From Sphacelaria rigidula (lineage: Eukaryota; Phaeophyceae; Sphacelariales): a stretch of DNA of 25,555 bases. The DNA lies in assembly GCA_964200075.2 (NCBI GenBank), contig CAXNAA020000162.1, positions 1-25,555 of the forward strand, in the 5' to 3' direction. Position numbers and translations under genes: made by a program. Positions 9,001 through 18,200 of this stretch are shown here, in pieces. Below the pieces are notes generated by a model, which worked only from the letters and a program-made list of their open reading frames with translations, was not told where the DNA came from and did no database searches. How positions within the stretch are numbered: the stretch's first letter is position 1; each line of letters begins with the position of its first letter.

Positions 9001-12000
9001 CCGGTACGTGCCTTTCATTCTGGTCTCGCGGATTGGGTCAGCACTCCCGCACCGCGTCAACTCACGTCACACAAACTCAGTCGACTACTTTGTTTGCTCA
9101 CGCTGTCACGCTTTCCACGGTAGAAATCATACATCACGAAGAAAAAACCCAACGCATTGGGAATCGAACCCCCGTTCTCTCCACCCTGATTAAATGGCGA
9201 CAGTCGGACCATTCCACCACCGGGGCGCGGCAGACTGAGCCTCCAAATTGACGTTTGTCCACTGCGGCCGGCATCTGTAAATCTTGCTCCATCCAGGTAG
9301 GCCCATATGTGTTTTAACATGCACTGTAATGACCATCTCAAACTTAATCCGCAGTAGTTATACGCACAGTAGGATAAAATTGTGTACATTGCATTTGGTT
9401 GATGATGAGTTGAGAGAATAACTTCAGGTTGGGTCCCACTACTCGACCCCGCAAATGTTTCTTGCGCGGTAGGACGGCCAGCATAAAAAATAACACAGCA
9501 AACGGGTTCTATGCCAACCGTATAGCTAGCCTGGAATGTGCTGCCCGCTCTGATCGGTCGTTCAACAAGTTTCATTTCCTCGCGCTATCCTGGAATACAA
9601 GATACGAGGTGGTGGTGGTGGTATCCGACGGTGGGGACTTGTTTAAAAAACAAAGACGCCCGAATTCTTGCTTCACTGCCCTGAATTATTGGTGAGCGTG
9701 TAGCTGACGTCAAGGTGGGCACGACTATGCCTGCTGCGGCTCCTAATGCATCGCTGTTCAAATGTGATGGCCGAAAATACTATATATATATATTTGCAGT
9801 AATCCATGGGATTTTCAAGCCATTGGGACTGCACTATATCTTGGGGTTTCTCACACGAGGTTTGAAAGTTGAGACCGGGAATTAGGAGAGGTACGGGTTA
9901 GCAGTTTGAAGTCCATCAATAGTGTGTGTGTTGTCGTCCCATCTGTTCTGGACGCCGGTCTACACCTTTCAGTATATGTGGGCGCACCAGCCGGGGTCAC
10001 ACAGGAGGAAGGGCGACATATACATATTTTACTTTCTTGTTCGTTATTAGTAATTCACGTTCCTTCTGCGGTGCTTGCCTTTGTTTTTTATCGCGAGAGT
10101 AGTTCAGCAGTCGCTTTCCCTCGTCGACCGTCTGGTCGAATCTTGTGTACCCACGACATAGTCGCTCTCCACTGTGTGTGTTTTTTTATTCCAGAGAAAA
10201 TGGCGGATCTTATTGTCGGGAATCCAATCAAATTAACCAGACTCAAGAAAGGTACGAAAATCAAGCGGACGGACTAGTCTGACCTTCAAATTGTTGATGT
10301 GCACCGCTCTCCAGACGTTCCGGTCTCAACTCTCGAAATTCCCTTGGGGAATCGCGGGCAACATCTTCCGGGATCAAGTAGTGAGACCCGGCCTGTAGTA
10401 GCCTAAGTGGGTAACTCAGGATAACGATACCCCACACAACATCTTATCATTTTACACATGCATATTCAAACTCGATGTGGAGAAACTCTATCCGGTCGCG
10501 CTTGGAAAGGACAAATGAGTGCTGTAAAATGCGGGTGGGTGATATGAAGCTGTAACGGCACGTTGAACGTTGAAACTGCTTCCACGACGAAGGCTCCAAG
10601 AGAACATCGATGATCACTCCATTCAGCACCATTCAGCTGACGTCCAATACAATCAGATGTTGGGGGGAATATAACCTGCAAATACGGCAGCGACAGCGAC
10701 AGCGATAGCGACAGCGACAGCTTCGTCCGCGCTACAGACATTACACCTTGATCGAACTTGAGGGTTAACAGCACGAAACGCTGCATTTATCAAGGCCACC
10801 AGGTGGTGCACGGTACAACGTCCTCCATAGGCTCCGATTCTTGCTCCGACGGTAACTTGCGAGTTGTGGTCACCTTGGCGACCCCACGAAACCCTTCTTT
10901 CTATCGGATATTCGGCAGCATAAGTTGAAAATTGAACTGGCAGAAGCCGCGGAGAATCCATCCCATCGCTTCGGGGGTGAAGGCGATGCTAGGACAAGCG
11001 TCGCGGTTTTCATTAAGCGTTTTGATTTTGGCAAAGCAAGTGATGTGCACTACAGACATACAAAGAGTTAAGGATGGACCCCCCCCCCCCCCCCCTCCGC
11101 GCGCGCCCCCACCCGTTCACGTGTGCACCACATCCCTCTTTTTATCTTATTATTGCCACGTCCACATCAGACATGACGCGGCGGCCACAACCTATCCGCT
11201 CGCAGAAACAAAGATCGAGATGTAGCGCATCTAGCAGCGTTTTGGTCGCCGTGGCTGCCAGCTTGTGCGCCGAAAGCGACGGCATGTTCGTGCGTTCGCA
11301 CGGAGCAGCCACCGGTACAGCCAGCACCTCGACCCTACAAGGCTTCATCATGGGCCCAAGTATTCACCGTAACGACATAGCAGGTGGTGGCAACACACAT
11401 CCTGGAAGTAGCGCGATTATGAGTCAATGCGTGGTGGACACGCGATATAGACGACGAATGGCGTGGCTTGGCATGTTGGGTGGAGGTAGCACAGTCAGCG
11501 GCGGGGGGAGTGGCAAGGTGTTTTGGGGGTCGAGAGGACAAGTTCGACGAAAATGTCCGGTCAGTGGTAGTGGGTTTGCTTTGAGGATGGGAGCTGCACA
11601 TTCTGGAGGTGATGTGGGGATGCATCTGGCGTCAGAGGTCGGAGCTCGAATGGGATCGTTTGCTGATGGTGAGGCACCGATGGCAATCCAGATCTCCTTT
11701 GACCTTCGAGAGGTTCTCGTGTACGAAAGTAAACACCAACAACTCTCGCAGGACGCACATGTATCATTGAATGCCTATCTTGCTATCCCCCGTCCATCAG
11801 ATCCTCTGTTAGCCGCACGTCTTGCTTTCTCTCCTGTTGTAAACCTTGGCCTACAAAAGTACGGCATATTCCTCCTTTACTCAGGACCCGGGGGACAGGT
11901 TCCGTATACGTTTTCCTCTCTTTCCTTGCCGTACAAACAGAGCTTGTGGTTGACAGTGTTCCCATGGTACGGTTTCCGTCATGGCGGTCTGCCTCCTCGG

Positions 12001-14101
12001 CCTTTCCTTTCGCACAACTTTTGTTTGAAACGCTTTTGGGTACAGAACACATTTCGATGTGGATCATGCTGAGTCCGTCGTCTTCGTCATCGTTTCTTCT
12101 TCTTTTTACATTTCTTGTTTGTAATTCCTTTTCCGTCGTACTCGTACGAGCTGGTCCGGACCAAGGAGACCAAAAAGTGTCTCCATCGCACATGTCACGA
12201 ACGGTAGCGAAATAAGCCTCGAACAAATCGTTTCCTATTACTGCACAACCGCCCCGGAGTGCGCTGTGCTCTCGTCAGTTATTCGGGTACTCTCATGATT
12301 TCACACTGTGCCAACAGACCGAATACGGCCTGCGGGTAGCACCTGAAGGACGGATAGACGTAAACATCAACATAACTGACTTCTTGCCGGATCGTCCTGA
12401 AAGTAAGTTTGCGAATTGCATTGCTGGTAACAAGGCAAGAAGCGACGGCATCTGTTTCGATCTCCATTCTCTGTCGCTCGAAAGCCGTGGTGTTGGAAGA
12501 AACATCTGCAGCAATGTATGGGGGTTTCAAACCCCAAAAATCGTATGTATCTAGGATGATTCGCTCCAGTATTGCGAGTTACGATCCAAAATTTGAGGAA
12601 AGGAAATAATCTATCATTCGAGGGTAGTTCTTATTGAGGAGGGAAGTGTACTCTCTGGAGACGACGGAGTGTTTTTGCTTTGGAAGCTCAGTCACCCTGG
12701 CCACGCTTCAAAATAAGATAAAATTACAAAAGGCACCGGCAACGACGACCTTCGAATGATCGATGTCCTACTCCCTTCAATGTAACACCCCAACTTGCAA
12801 CCCTCCGGCGAACACTCTCCGGATACCCTTTTCTTCCTTTTTCGTTGGAACCAGCCTGTACCCGATTTCCCCGTGCAGCGAGGTTTTTCCCTTTGTTCAG
12901 CGAGGTTACGTCCATGTTGAGACAGTGTGGTTGAGTTCACAGTGGATGAGTGAGTGCGGGCAGCGAAACAATCGATCGATTCATCTAGGAATTTGCAGCA
13001 GGAAAACGGCATAACACAAGGACAGATTTTTTCCCTCTCTGGTGTCATTGTTTCTCCTGATGCAGGATATCGGGGATTCTCGGCCCAGGACTCCCCGGTG
13101 ATTCTGAGCGTGCTGAGCGAGGAGCAAGCACAACTGGTGACCGAAGTGGCCGACTCGAAAACGAGCCACCAAATAATATCCATGGTACGCCGCTGCCACG
13201 CTTCCTCTATTCCAACTCTTGTGCAACAGCTTGTCTCGACAGAGGCACTTGGCCACCTTCGAATTTGCACTTGAAGTACCTTATTATTCTTGTAAGTCTA
13301 TCAAGATGACAGAGGCGCTTAATTACCTTTAATTCCGTCTATTTCGAAATTTAGTATATTTCTACACGCTTTGAGCTGGTAATCTCTTCTTCTATGTTTG
13401 TCAAAACTGTTGTCTGTTGACCCTGAAGCACACGCCGTGCAAAGCCAAGAGGAAACTCTGCCGAAAACAAGAAGCCACAGTATTGTTTTTTGAAGAGGGA
13501 TTGTTGCTAAGGTTGTCCAGGCAAGTGCATCACATACCGCCGCAGTTGCGGCGGCTGATGGTGTCGTTTCGGCTGTCCGAGAAAATGAGGAAGACGAATA
13601 ATCAAAGTAGAAAAGCGTTGTCGAACTCAAAGGCAGTCGCACGCCTCAGGCACCACTTGGAATTGCCCGTCGTCCAGCAGACATGGCTGCCGTTGGCCCA
13701 AACCGGATTTTTGAGAAAGCGTTGCTCTCATTCAAGTCAATCTTGAAACTTTGCCGGGTCTCCTATGGTCCTAGCTCGAAGCCTACGCGACGGTACTCAA
13801 CTACGTCGCGCTCGCGGTCAGTAACACAAGCCGCATCATTGGAGGTAACGATAGTGCCTGATATGAAGCATAATTGACCTGAAATTATTTTGAATGTGCA
13901 TGCCTGAATGCTCCCACAGAGTGTTACATTGTTGCTGTTGGGGTCACTCCCGGTGGCTCAGGGGAAACACGGAAAGAACCAGGCACCAAAAATCCTTCGC
14001 AGCAAAGTGGTGGAAATATATACCATGCATTCTTTATGTACTTGTTTGATACCCCTGTCTGTAGCGAGACGCGATACATCTTGTGTCGGTATGCTTATAA
14101 C
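5889..14101 (+). CDS. Multi-exon + strand gene, product unrecognised (ten proposed exons)
   Basis: Ten short blocks form a phase-compatible chain: 5889-6000, 7142-7216, 10195-10251, 11941-11966, 12279-12402, 13066-13184, 13243-13291, 13481-13560, 13775-13844 and 13920-14101. They total 894 nt (298 codons), entering and leaving in phase 0. The product is soluble-looking, mixed alpha/beta at first (GRIDVNINITDFLPDRPE) and helical later (IPPQLRRLM then LEAYATVLNYVALAVSNTSR). I recognise no family and assign no function. The last exon can join 15174 in phase 0, so this may be a long N-terminal part of the ABC1 kinase. ABC1 kinases I know have shorter N-termini, so two adjacent genes are equally possible; reading through the last donor would stop at about 14200. 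Exons were partly chosen for phase fit, which inflates apparent consistency. Confidence 0.45.
7142..7216 (+). CDS. Unrecognised gene, exon (24 codons, phase 1 to 1)
   Basis: The acceptor is gtatag and the donor GCGTCAG|gtaaga. The exon reads SPLVCINYWKSDATRVHLHS then LVAS. Two other frames are also open here; this one was chosen because it keeps phase on both sides. Confidence 0.42.
7217..8905. other. Intronic stretch, no supported gene
   Basis: Several 60-105 codon open frames overlap on both strands, but none shows a recognisable motif or paired splice sites. A short direct repeat of cgtccga is present near 8620-8655. Confidence 0.35.
8906..9226 (-). mobile_element. tRNA-derived SINE-like element, copy S1
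   Basis: On the minus strand the element starts GCCCCGGTGGTGGAATGG. It has an A-box-like TGGTGGAATGG at tRNA position 8 and a B-box GGTTCGATTCC at 9170-9160, spaced as in a tRNA. A body of about 250 bp follows and ends in an A-rich tail. The T-arm pairs poorly and no full cloverleaf forms, so it is a tRNA-derived head rather than a tRNA gene. The body aligns with 14572-14900 on the + strand, for example GACTGTC.CCAT, TAGTCGACT.AGTTTGT, GACGCGGTGCGGGAGTGC, CCAATCCGCGAGA, CTCATCCCGAGGAA. Confidence 0.72.
9227..10194. other. Intronic/intergenic stretch, no supported gene
   Basis: I see only short open frames without splice context and a TATA run at 9781-9794. If the + strand chain is right, this is intron. 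Confidence 0.4.
10195..10251 (+). CDS. Unrecognised gene, exon (18 codons, phase 1 to 1)
   Basis: A strong pyrimidine tract (tgtttttttattccag) precedes it and the donor is AAAG|gtacga. The exon reads KMADLIVGNPIKLTRLKK. Confidence 0.5.
10687..10720 (+). repeat. (CAGCGA)n microsatellite
   Basis: Five to six hexamers with one A-to-T change. The frame it opens on the minus strand (Ala/Val runs) is low-complexity. Confidence 0.85.
11079..11095 (+). repeat. Poly-C run (17 C)
   Basis: An unbroken run of 17 C is followed by C/G-rich sequence to about 11110. It creates the Pro-rich start of a long open frame that I reject. Confidence 0.9.
11941..11966 (+). CDS. Unrecognised gene, 26-nt microexon
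   Basis: The tract ttttcctctctttccttgcc ends in acaaacag, and the donor is CCCATG|gtacgg. The microexon enters in phase 1, exits in phase 0 and encodes LVVDSVPM. It lies inside, but in a different frame from, a 332-codon open frame. Confidence 0.45.
12279..12402 (+). CDS. Unrecognised gene, exon (41 codons + 1 nt)
   Basis: The acceptor is gctctcgtcag and the donor GAAA|gtaagt, close to consensus. The exon reads LFGYSHDFTLCQQTEYGLRV then APEGRIDVNINITDFLPDRP. Entry is phase 0 and exit phase 1. It is one of the most convincing blocks of the chain, although the frame also stays open into the intron. Confidence 0.55.
13066..13184 (+). CDS. Unrecognised gene, exon (39 codons)
   Basis: A long pyrimidine tract ending ctcctgatgcag precedes it, and the donor is ATG|gtacgc. 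The exon reads YRGFSAQDSPVILSVLSEEQ, then AQLVTEVADSKTSHQIISM. Entry is phase 1 and exit phase 0. Confidence 0.55.
13243..13291 (+). CDS. Unrecognised gene, exon (16 codons + 1 nt)
   Basis: It follows a 58-nt intron ending ttgtctcgacag and ends at TTCTT|gtaagt, a strong donor. The exon reads RHLATFEFALEVPYYS. The very short upstream intron is the weak point; NAG alternatives exist at the acceptor. Confidence 0.4.
13481..13560 (+). CDS. Unrecognised gene, exon (26 codons)
   Basis: The acceptor is gaagccacag and the donor CTGATG|gtgtcg. Entry is phase 1 and exit phase 0. The exon reads LFFEEGLLLRLSRQVHHIPP then QLRRLM. A second frame over the same bases is Ala/Val-rich but hits a stop with no usable donor, so I treat it as a shadow. 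Confidence 0.42.
13775..13844 (+). CDS. Unrecognised gene, exon (23 codons + 1 nt)
   Basis: The acceptor is tcctatggtcctag and the donor TTGGAG|gtaacg. The exon reads LEAYATVLNYVALAVSNTSR then IIG, helical and coding-like. Entry is phase 0 and exit phase 1. A competing Ser/Arg-rich frame covers 13681-13844. Confidence 0.48.
13920..14101 (+). CDS. Unrecognised gene, exon (60 codons)
   Basis: The acceptor is gctcccacag and the donor TATAAC|gtgagt. Entry is phase 1 and exit phase 0. The exon begins CYIVAVGVTPGGSGETRKEP and later reads YHAFFMYLFDTPVC. The second half is more A+T-rich, so an earlier donor near 14009 (AAA|gtggtg) is possible. Read-through would end at a stop about 100 nt downstream. 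Confidence 0.45.
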
Positions 14102-14571
14102 GTGAGTTACAGCCATCTGATTGATGCTCATTTCTCGATCATAGGGCCAAGTATAGGCGAACTACGCATCGTGAGTCAGCCCACCACGGTAGCGCCCTAA
14201 AGGAAGACATACTTTGCGGTAGCGTCCCCCAGGGGAGGTGTTGGATGATAACCTATAGCAAGCAATGTTGCGTCTAACTGGACCGTTCTACTCGGTGTCC
14301 ATCTCTTCACGAAAATGAGAGAGTATGAAATACCCTCGATCTCACGCTCCTACATATCCCTGCTTTTCATGAGAGCCTTCCTTTTTACCCTGATTTGGCC
14401 GCACAAACGCCTGTTGATCTACTTGAATTTCATCTCGTGCTGAGCAACGCAACCGGGTCTCGTAGGCGCCACCCAGCACTACCTTCCAACACAACGCACA
14501 CACAGTTTGAGAATCCACCCGTATTTTGCGCAGTATCCCGACGAATAGGATACCCACAAGGCACCTCTCAC

Positions 14572-14900
14572 GTCCCGGTGATGTAAATTAAAATGGCCCG
14601 ACTGTCACCATTACGGCGGAGAGAACGTGGGTTCGATTGCCGAGTCGATCGCTTTTTTCTTCGAAGTATCTGATTTTCACCGTCGAATGTGTCAGTAAGT
14701 GAGTGAACAAGAAGTAGTCGACTAAGTTTGTTTGGCAAGAGGTGACGCGGTGCGGGAGTGCCGATAGTCATGACCCAATCCGCGAGATCAAAAGCAAGGC
14801 GTGTGTCGGGGAGAAATGGGTTGTTCCCTTGGGAACACGAGCTCATCCCGAGGAATAGGAGGGGTTCAAACTGCGACAAATAATAACATAAATATAATCT
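14572..14900 (+). mobile_element. tRNA-derived SINE-like element, copy S2
   Basis: This second copy lies in the opposite orientation to S1. It starts gtcccggtgatg, carries a B-box-like GGTTCGATTGC at 14630-14640 with one change from S1, and shares the S1 body to aggggttcaaactgcgac. It ends in an A/T-rich tail (aaataataacataaatataa). It lies in the intron before the 15174 exon. The A-box is disrupted by an insertion, so this copy is probably not transcribed by Pol III. Confidence 0.72.
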
Positions 14901-15041
14901 CAAGGCTTTTACTCTGATGGGGAAGAGTATATCATGCACGTGCGCTGGATATTTTTCTCGCGATATACGAAAAAAACGAATACTCAAGCCGATACGTCAG
15001 CACTATATAGGAACCAGGTATCGCTATACGGAAACCAAGCA

Positions 15042-15044
<3 letters not shown>

Positions 15045-15080
<36 letters not shown>
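15045..15080 (+). repeat. TG/TA dinucleotide microsatellite
   Basis: A tgtgtgtg run passes into a long TA run. It is non-coding, within an intron. Confidence 0.85.
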
Positions 15081-15083
<3 letters not shown>

Positions 15084-15173
15084 CATATTTCCCACTTCCG
15101 CCCGCTCCGGGAAGGATGACCCGGGTCACGTTTTGAGCTGCTGTCCTTGTTCCCGTTCGGTTTCATTTGGCAG

Positions 15174-15295
15174 GCGTCAGACATGACCAACGCACTACAG
15201 TCGGCGTTGCGTCTTGCCCCTCTTCCCGCCAACGCGTGGGAGACCACCGACGAGATGTTCAAAGCTGTCGACGGTTACGTGGGTCCCGCCTGCAG
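15174..15295 (+). CDS. ABC1 kinase, most upstream assigned exon
   Basis: The acceptor is ggtttcatttggcag and the donor TGCAG|gtaggc. The exon reads ASDMTNALQSALRLAPLPAN, then AWETTDEMFKAVDGYVGPAC. Entry is phase 0 and exit phase 2. The split codon AG|G gives Arg with the 20496 exon. Its membership of this gene rests on that phase fit and similar character. Confidence 0.6.
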
Positions 15296-18200
15296 GTAGG
15301 CGCGATACACCAGTATCTTCAACATGTTGTGTGAAGGGGTACAACCCCCCTCCCCTTTCTGAGGGTGACCATAAAGATTTTCGCGTCAAAGATTCTGGAA
15401 ATAGTGGAGGCGGAAGGTTACGTTGTTGTTGAACAGAGCTGGTCCACAGATACGTTTAGCGTTCACGCCATTTTCGCCATATATCGGTACAAGACGCAGA
15501 CTTCTCGGGAGTAAAGGGTGTTGCTTCCCGAGGAAGCGGAAGCTGAACTATTTTCCTCGAGGAGGCTATACTCTTTCAATCATTAGAAATAAATCCATAA
15601 CTCAAACCCTTGGGACGCGAAACTATCAGGGATACGGCTCTTCATCAAGCATGGTGCAAGCTCGTGCAGCCAGAACCTACAACCCTTGATCAGGACCAGG
15701 CCCTGTCTCCTTGCCCCGCCGTATCTGCCTATATATCATCATCTTTGAGTCCTTACATGCAGTTCTATTCGTGGTTTGTGTCCGTTTGTTTGCTATTTGC
15801 CTCTTGCTTTTGCACGATCTAACCGAGGATATTTTATACATACAGTTTTGGTCGCGAGGAAAAAACAGTTGCTTTGCGCACGCAGTTCTCGTTGTTCGTG
15901 GAGAGCATGCCCTCAGTGTTCGGTGAATGTCCCTCTGGAGATTGCAAGTGAGTTTAAAGTATCACGCCTCAATGACGCAGTCCTCTTGAGAGAGCATCAC
16001 GGCTCCCAACACCGGATTATGGGTCTGCAGCATCCGGAATCCCCAATAAAGTACGTTTGAGTGTTCACGCACGTTTTTGAACCATGCATGCATGGACGAA
16101 CGAATTGGCGGGTGATTGAAAATTTCGAGGCACCCGTAATGTTTGGTAAAACATTATACCCTCTTCTGAACACTCAATTGTGATCTGCATACCTCAGATT
16201 AGGGAGCGCATCACCTCACGAGATGATACGATGTTTAGCCTCAATATCTCGATAAGTTACCTTACGCGAACACAACATCCCGTTTACGGGAACACCTCAA
16301 ATATACGTTTTCAATGGTAGTAGCTTCGGCGGCGTGATTACCTTCGGTGGGTCACGAGAAAAGAAAATAAAGCTTGAAAGCTCCCGTGAGGTACCATGTC
16401 ATACTCCTTGGGGCATCCACGGTGAGCGTATGCACCAGTAAACGAGTTTTGAGCAGACTCAGGTTTTGTTGACCGAGATTTCTGATTGAAACAAGAAAGC
16501 TTACGATAGCGTCATTCCGTTACCACTTGGTTCTACCGCAACACAACTGCCAGATAAACAGCAAGCAAGGACTGCCTATCCGGTGTCATATTGTGGTTAA
16601 CTTACCTACTCATTGTTTTGTTGCACTTGCTAGCCTGCACCCCAAGTCATCGGTTCCCACGATATTCGTGGACCTTTGCTGTGTCCAGACTACATGTCCA
16701 ACGTGAGTAACGACGTTTTGAAGGGAACACATGAGCTAAGAAATTGACTGATGCCGTGATAGTCCCCCCAGGAAATTGGTTGGTTTGAGGAGCCAAAATC
16801 TACATGCGGATCAAAATGACAAAAGCCGAGCACAATAAGCAGTTGGGAACTCCCACGCTTGAGATAGTTTTTGTCAATGCCGCTAATATAAAGCCCTTTA
16901 AGCTGTGTGAAGCCACTACGATATGCCGTGTGGCCATTTTCTTCATGGTAGTTTCGGGGCTGAGTTGGGGAGGGGCTACCATGGCATGACTCATTAGTAC
17001 TACCAATATATCGATTGAAGTAGTATAACAGAAGAGTAGTGGCGTACACCGCATTCGTCATTAGGCTCCATTTGGTGTACGCTCATACGTAAAACTCCAT
17101 GTTGCTGCTTTTTCCAAAAGTCATATCTGAACCTTTCATTGTCAGAAAGCGTAACAGTGATGGAAACGATATTCTCCCCTCTTAAATAGACCCACTGCAT
17201 TTCGTGTAGGGAAGGGCAGGAACTATCATAGCCTTCTACTGTTTATTTGGACAACGACTTAGGCCCTCACTAACGCACCAAGCTATTGCCACTACGTGTC
17301 TCCTGACGACGCCCTATGGGCTGTTTGCCTCCATCGTGAGGCTGAATAGTAGAGCTACCACGGTAGATGAGTTATGCGCCCTTCACGCCAGGAAATGACC
17401 AAATACTATTGGTTGAGGGAGCGAGTGATTGTTGCACACCAACTGAATCCCAATGGATCCAACCGTGGTCACAGGGTAGGCGTACGTAAGGTGAACAATA
17501 CGAAAACACCCACCAACGGAAACTCGCCGAAGAGAGGAAGCAAAGAGAAGAAACATAGCAAACGGAAAAACTGAACGAGGTGAACTGAGTAATGACGATA
17601 GACAAAACAGGAAGATGGAGGGAGATAGAAAAGGAAAAGGAAAGGAAAGGAAAGGAAAGGAAAGGAGTAAAATAACACAAATGATCGGTCCCGACGGTAG
17701 TAATGAGAATGATGACAGCACCAAGAGCAACCAAAGGGAAATTAAGAAATTGAACACGAAGGCCACGCAAAACATATGCACGAATGCAGCTAGAAGCAGT
17801 CCTAAGGCTAAAAGCAAAATAAATAAGCTAATAGCCCACAAGACAATGCAGGGATATATGTCTTTTTCAATTCTGCTTCTCCCATTCACTCCTAGTCGGG
17901 TGTTACACGGGTCACTCGCTCGACCATTTTCATTCGGCACTCCTCTCAAGCTATCGCTGTTGTTGTGTCAGGGATGGCGCTCTCCTGTTGGCGGCTCTCA
18001 ACACAAAAGTCTCTTGCTTGTGGCGTAGGCCCAATTGCCGTAGGTCTTCACGTTTCTACGCCTCCTCGAACTTCTCCGCCTCTGTCTTGATCCCCAGATG
18101 ACATATGCCCATGTTCTTCGAGGCAGTGATCCAGTCTTGTAAGTCGCGAACTCCATTCCGTAGACGAACCAATTCCTGCGTTCTACCTTTCATGGGACTG

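Noticed and set aside
9154-9226. tRNA gene on the minus strand
   Set aside because: A and B boxes are present, but the arms do not pair into a cloverleaf and the sequence continues into a repeated body with an A-rich tail, so it is a tRNA-derived SINE head.
11074-12072. 332-codon + strand open frame, longest in the window
   Set aside because: It starts in a poly-C run and shows no family motif. Its internal Met with a signal-like stretch (11173) cannot reach the downstream exons as well as the microexon chain does. Its length is probably chance in G+C-rich sequence.
13501-13602. Ala/Val-rich frame (AKVVQASASHTAAVAAADG)
   Set aside because: It looks coding, but it meets a stop with no donor in phase. 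The overlapping frame LFFEEGLLLRL has matching splice sites and phases.
17372-17949. 132- and 188-codon minus-strand frames
   Set aside because: They are the complement of a purine-rich tract, giving Phe, Ser and Leu runs. Low complexity without splice context or motif.
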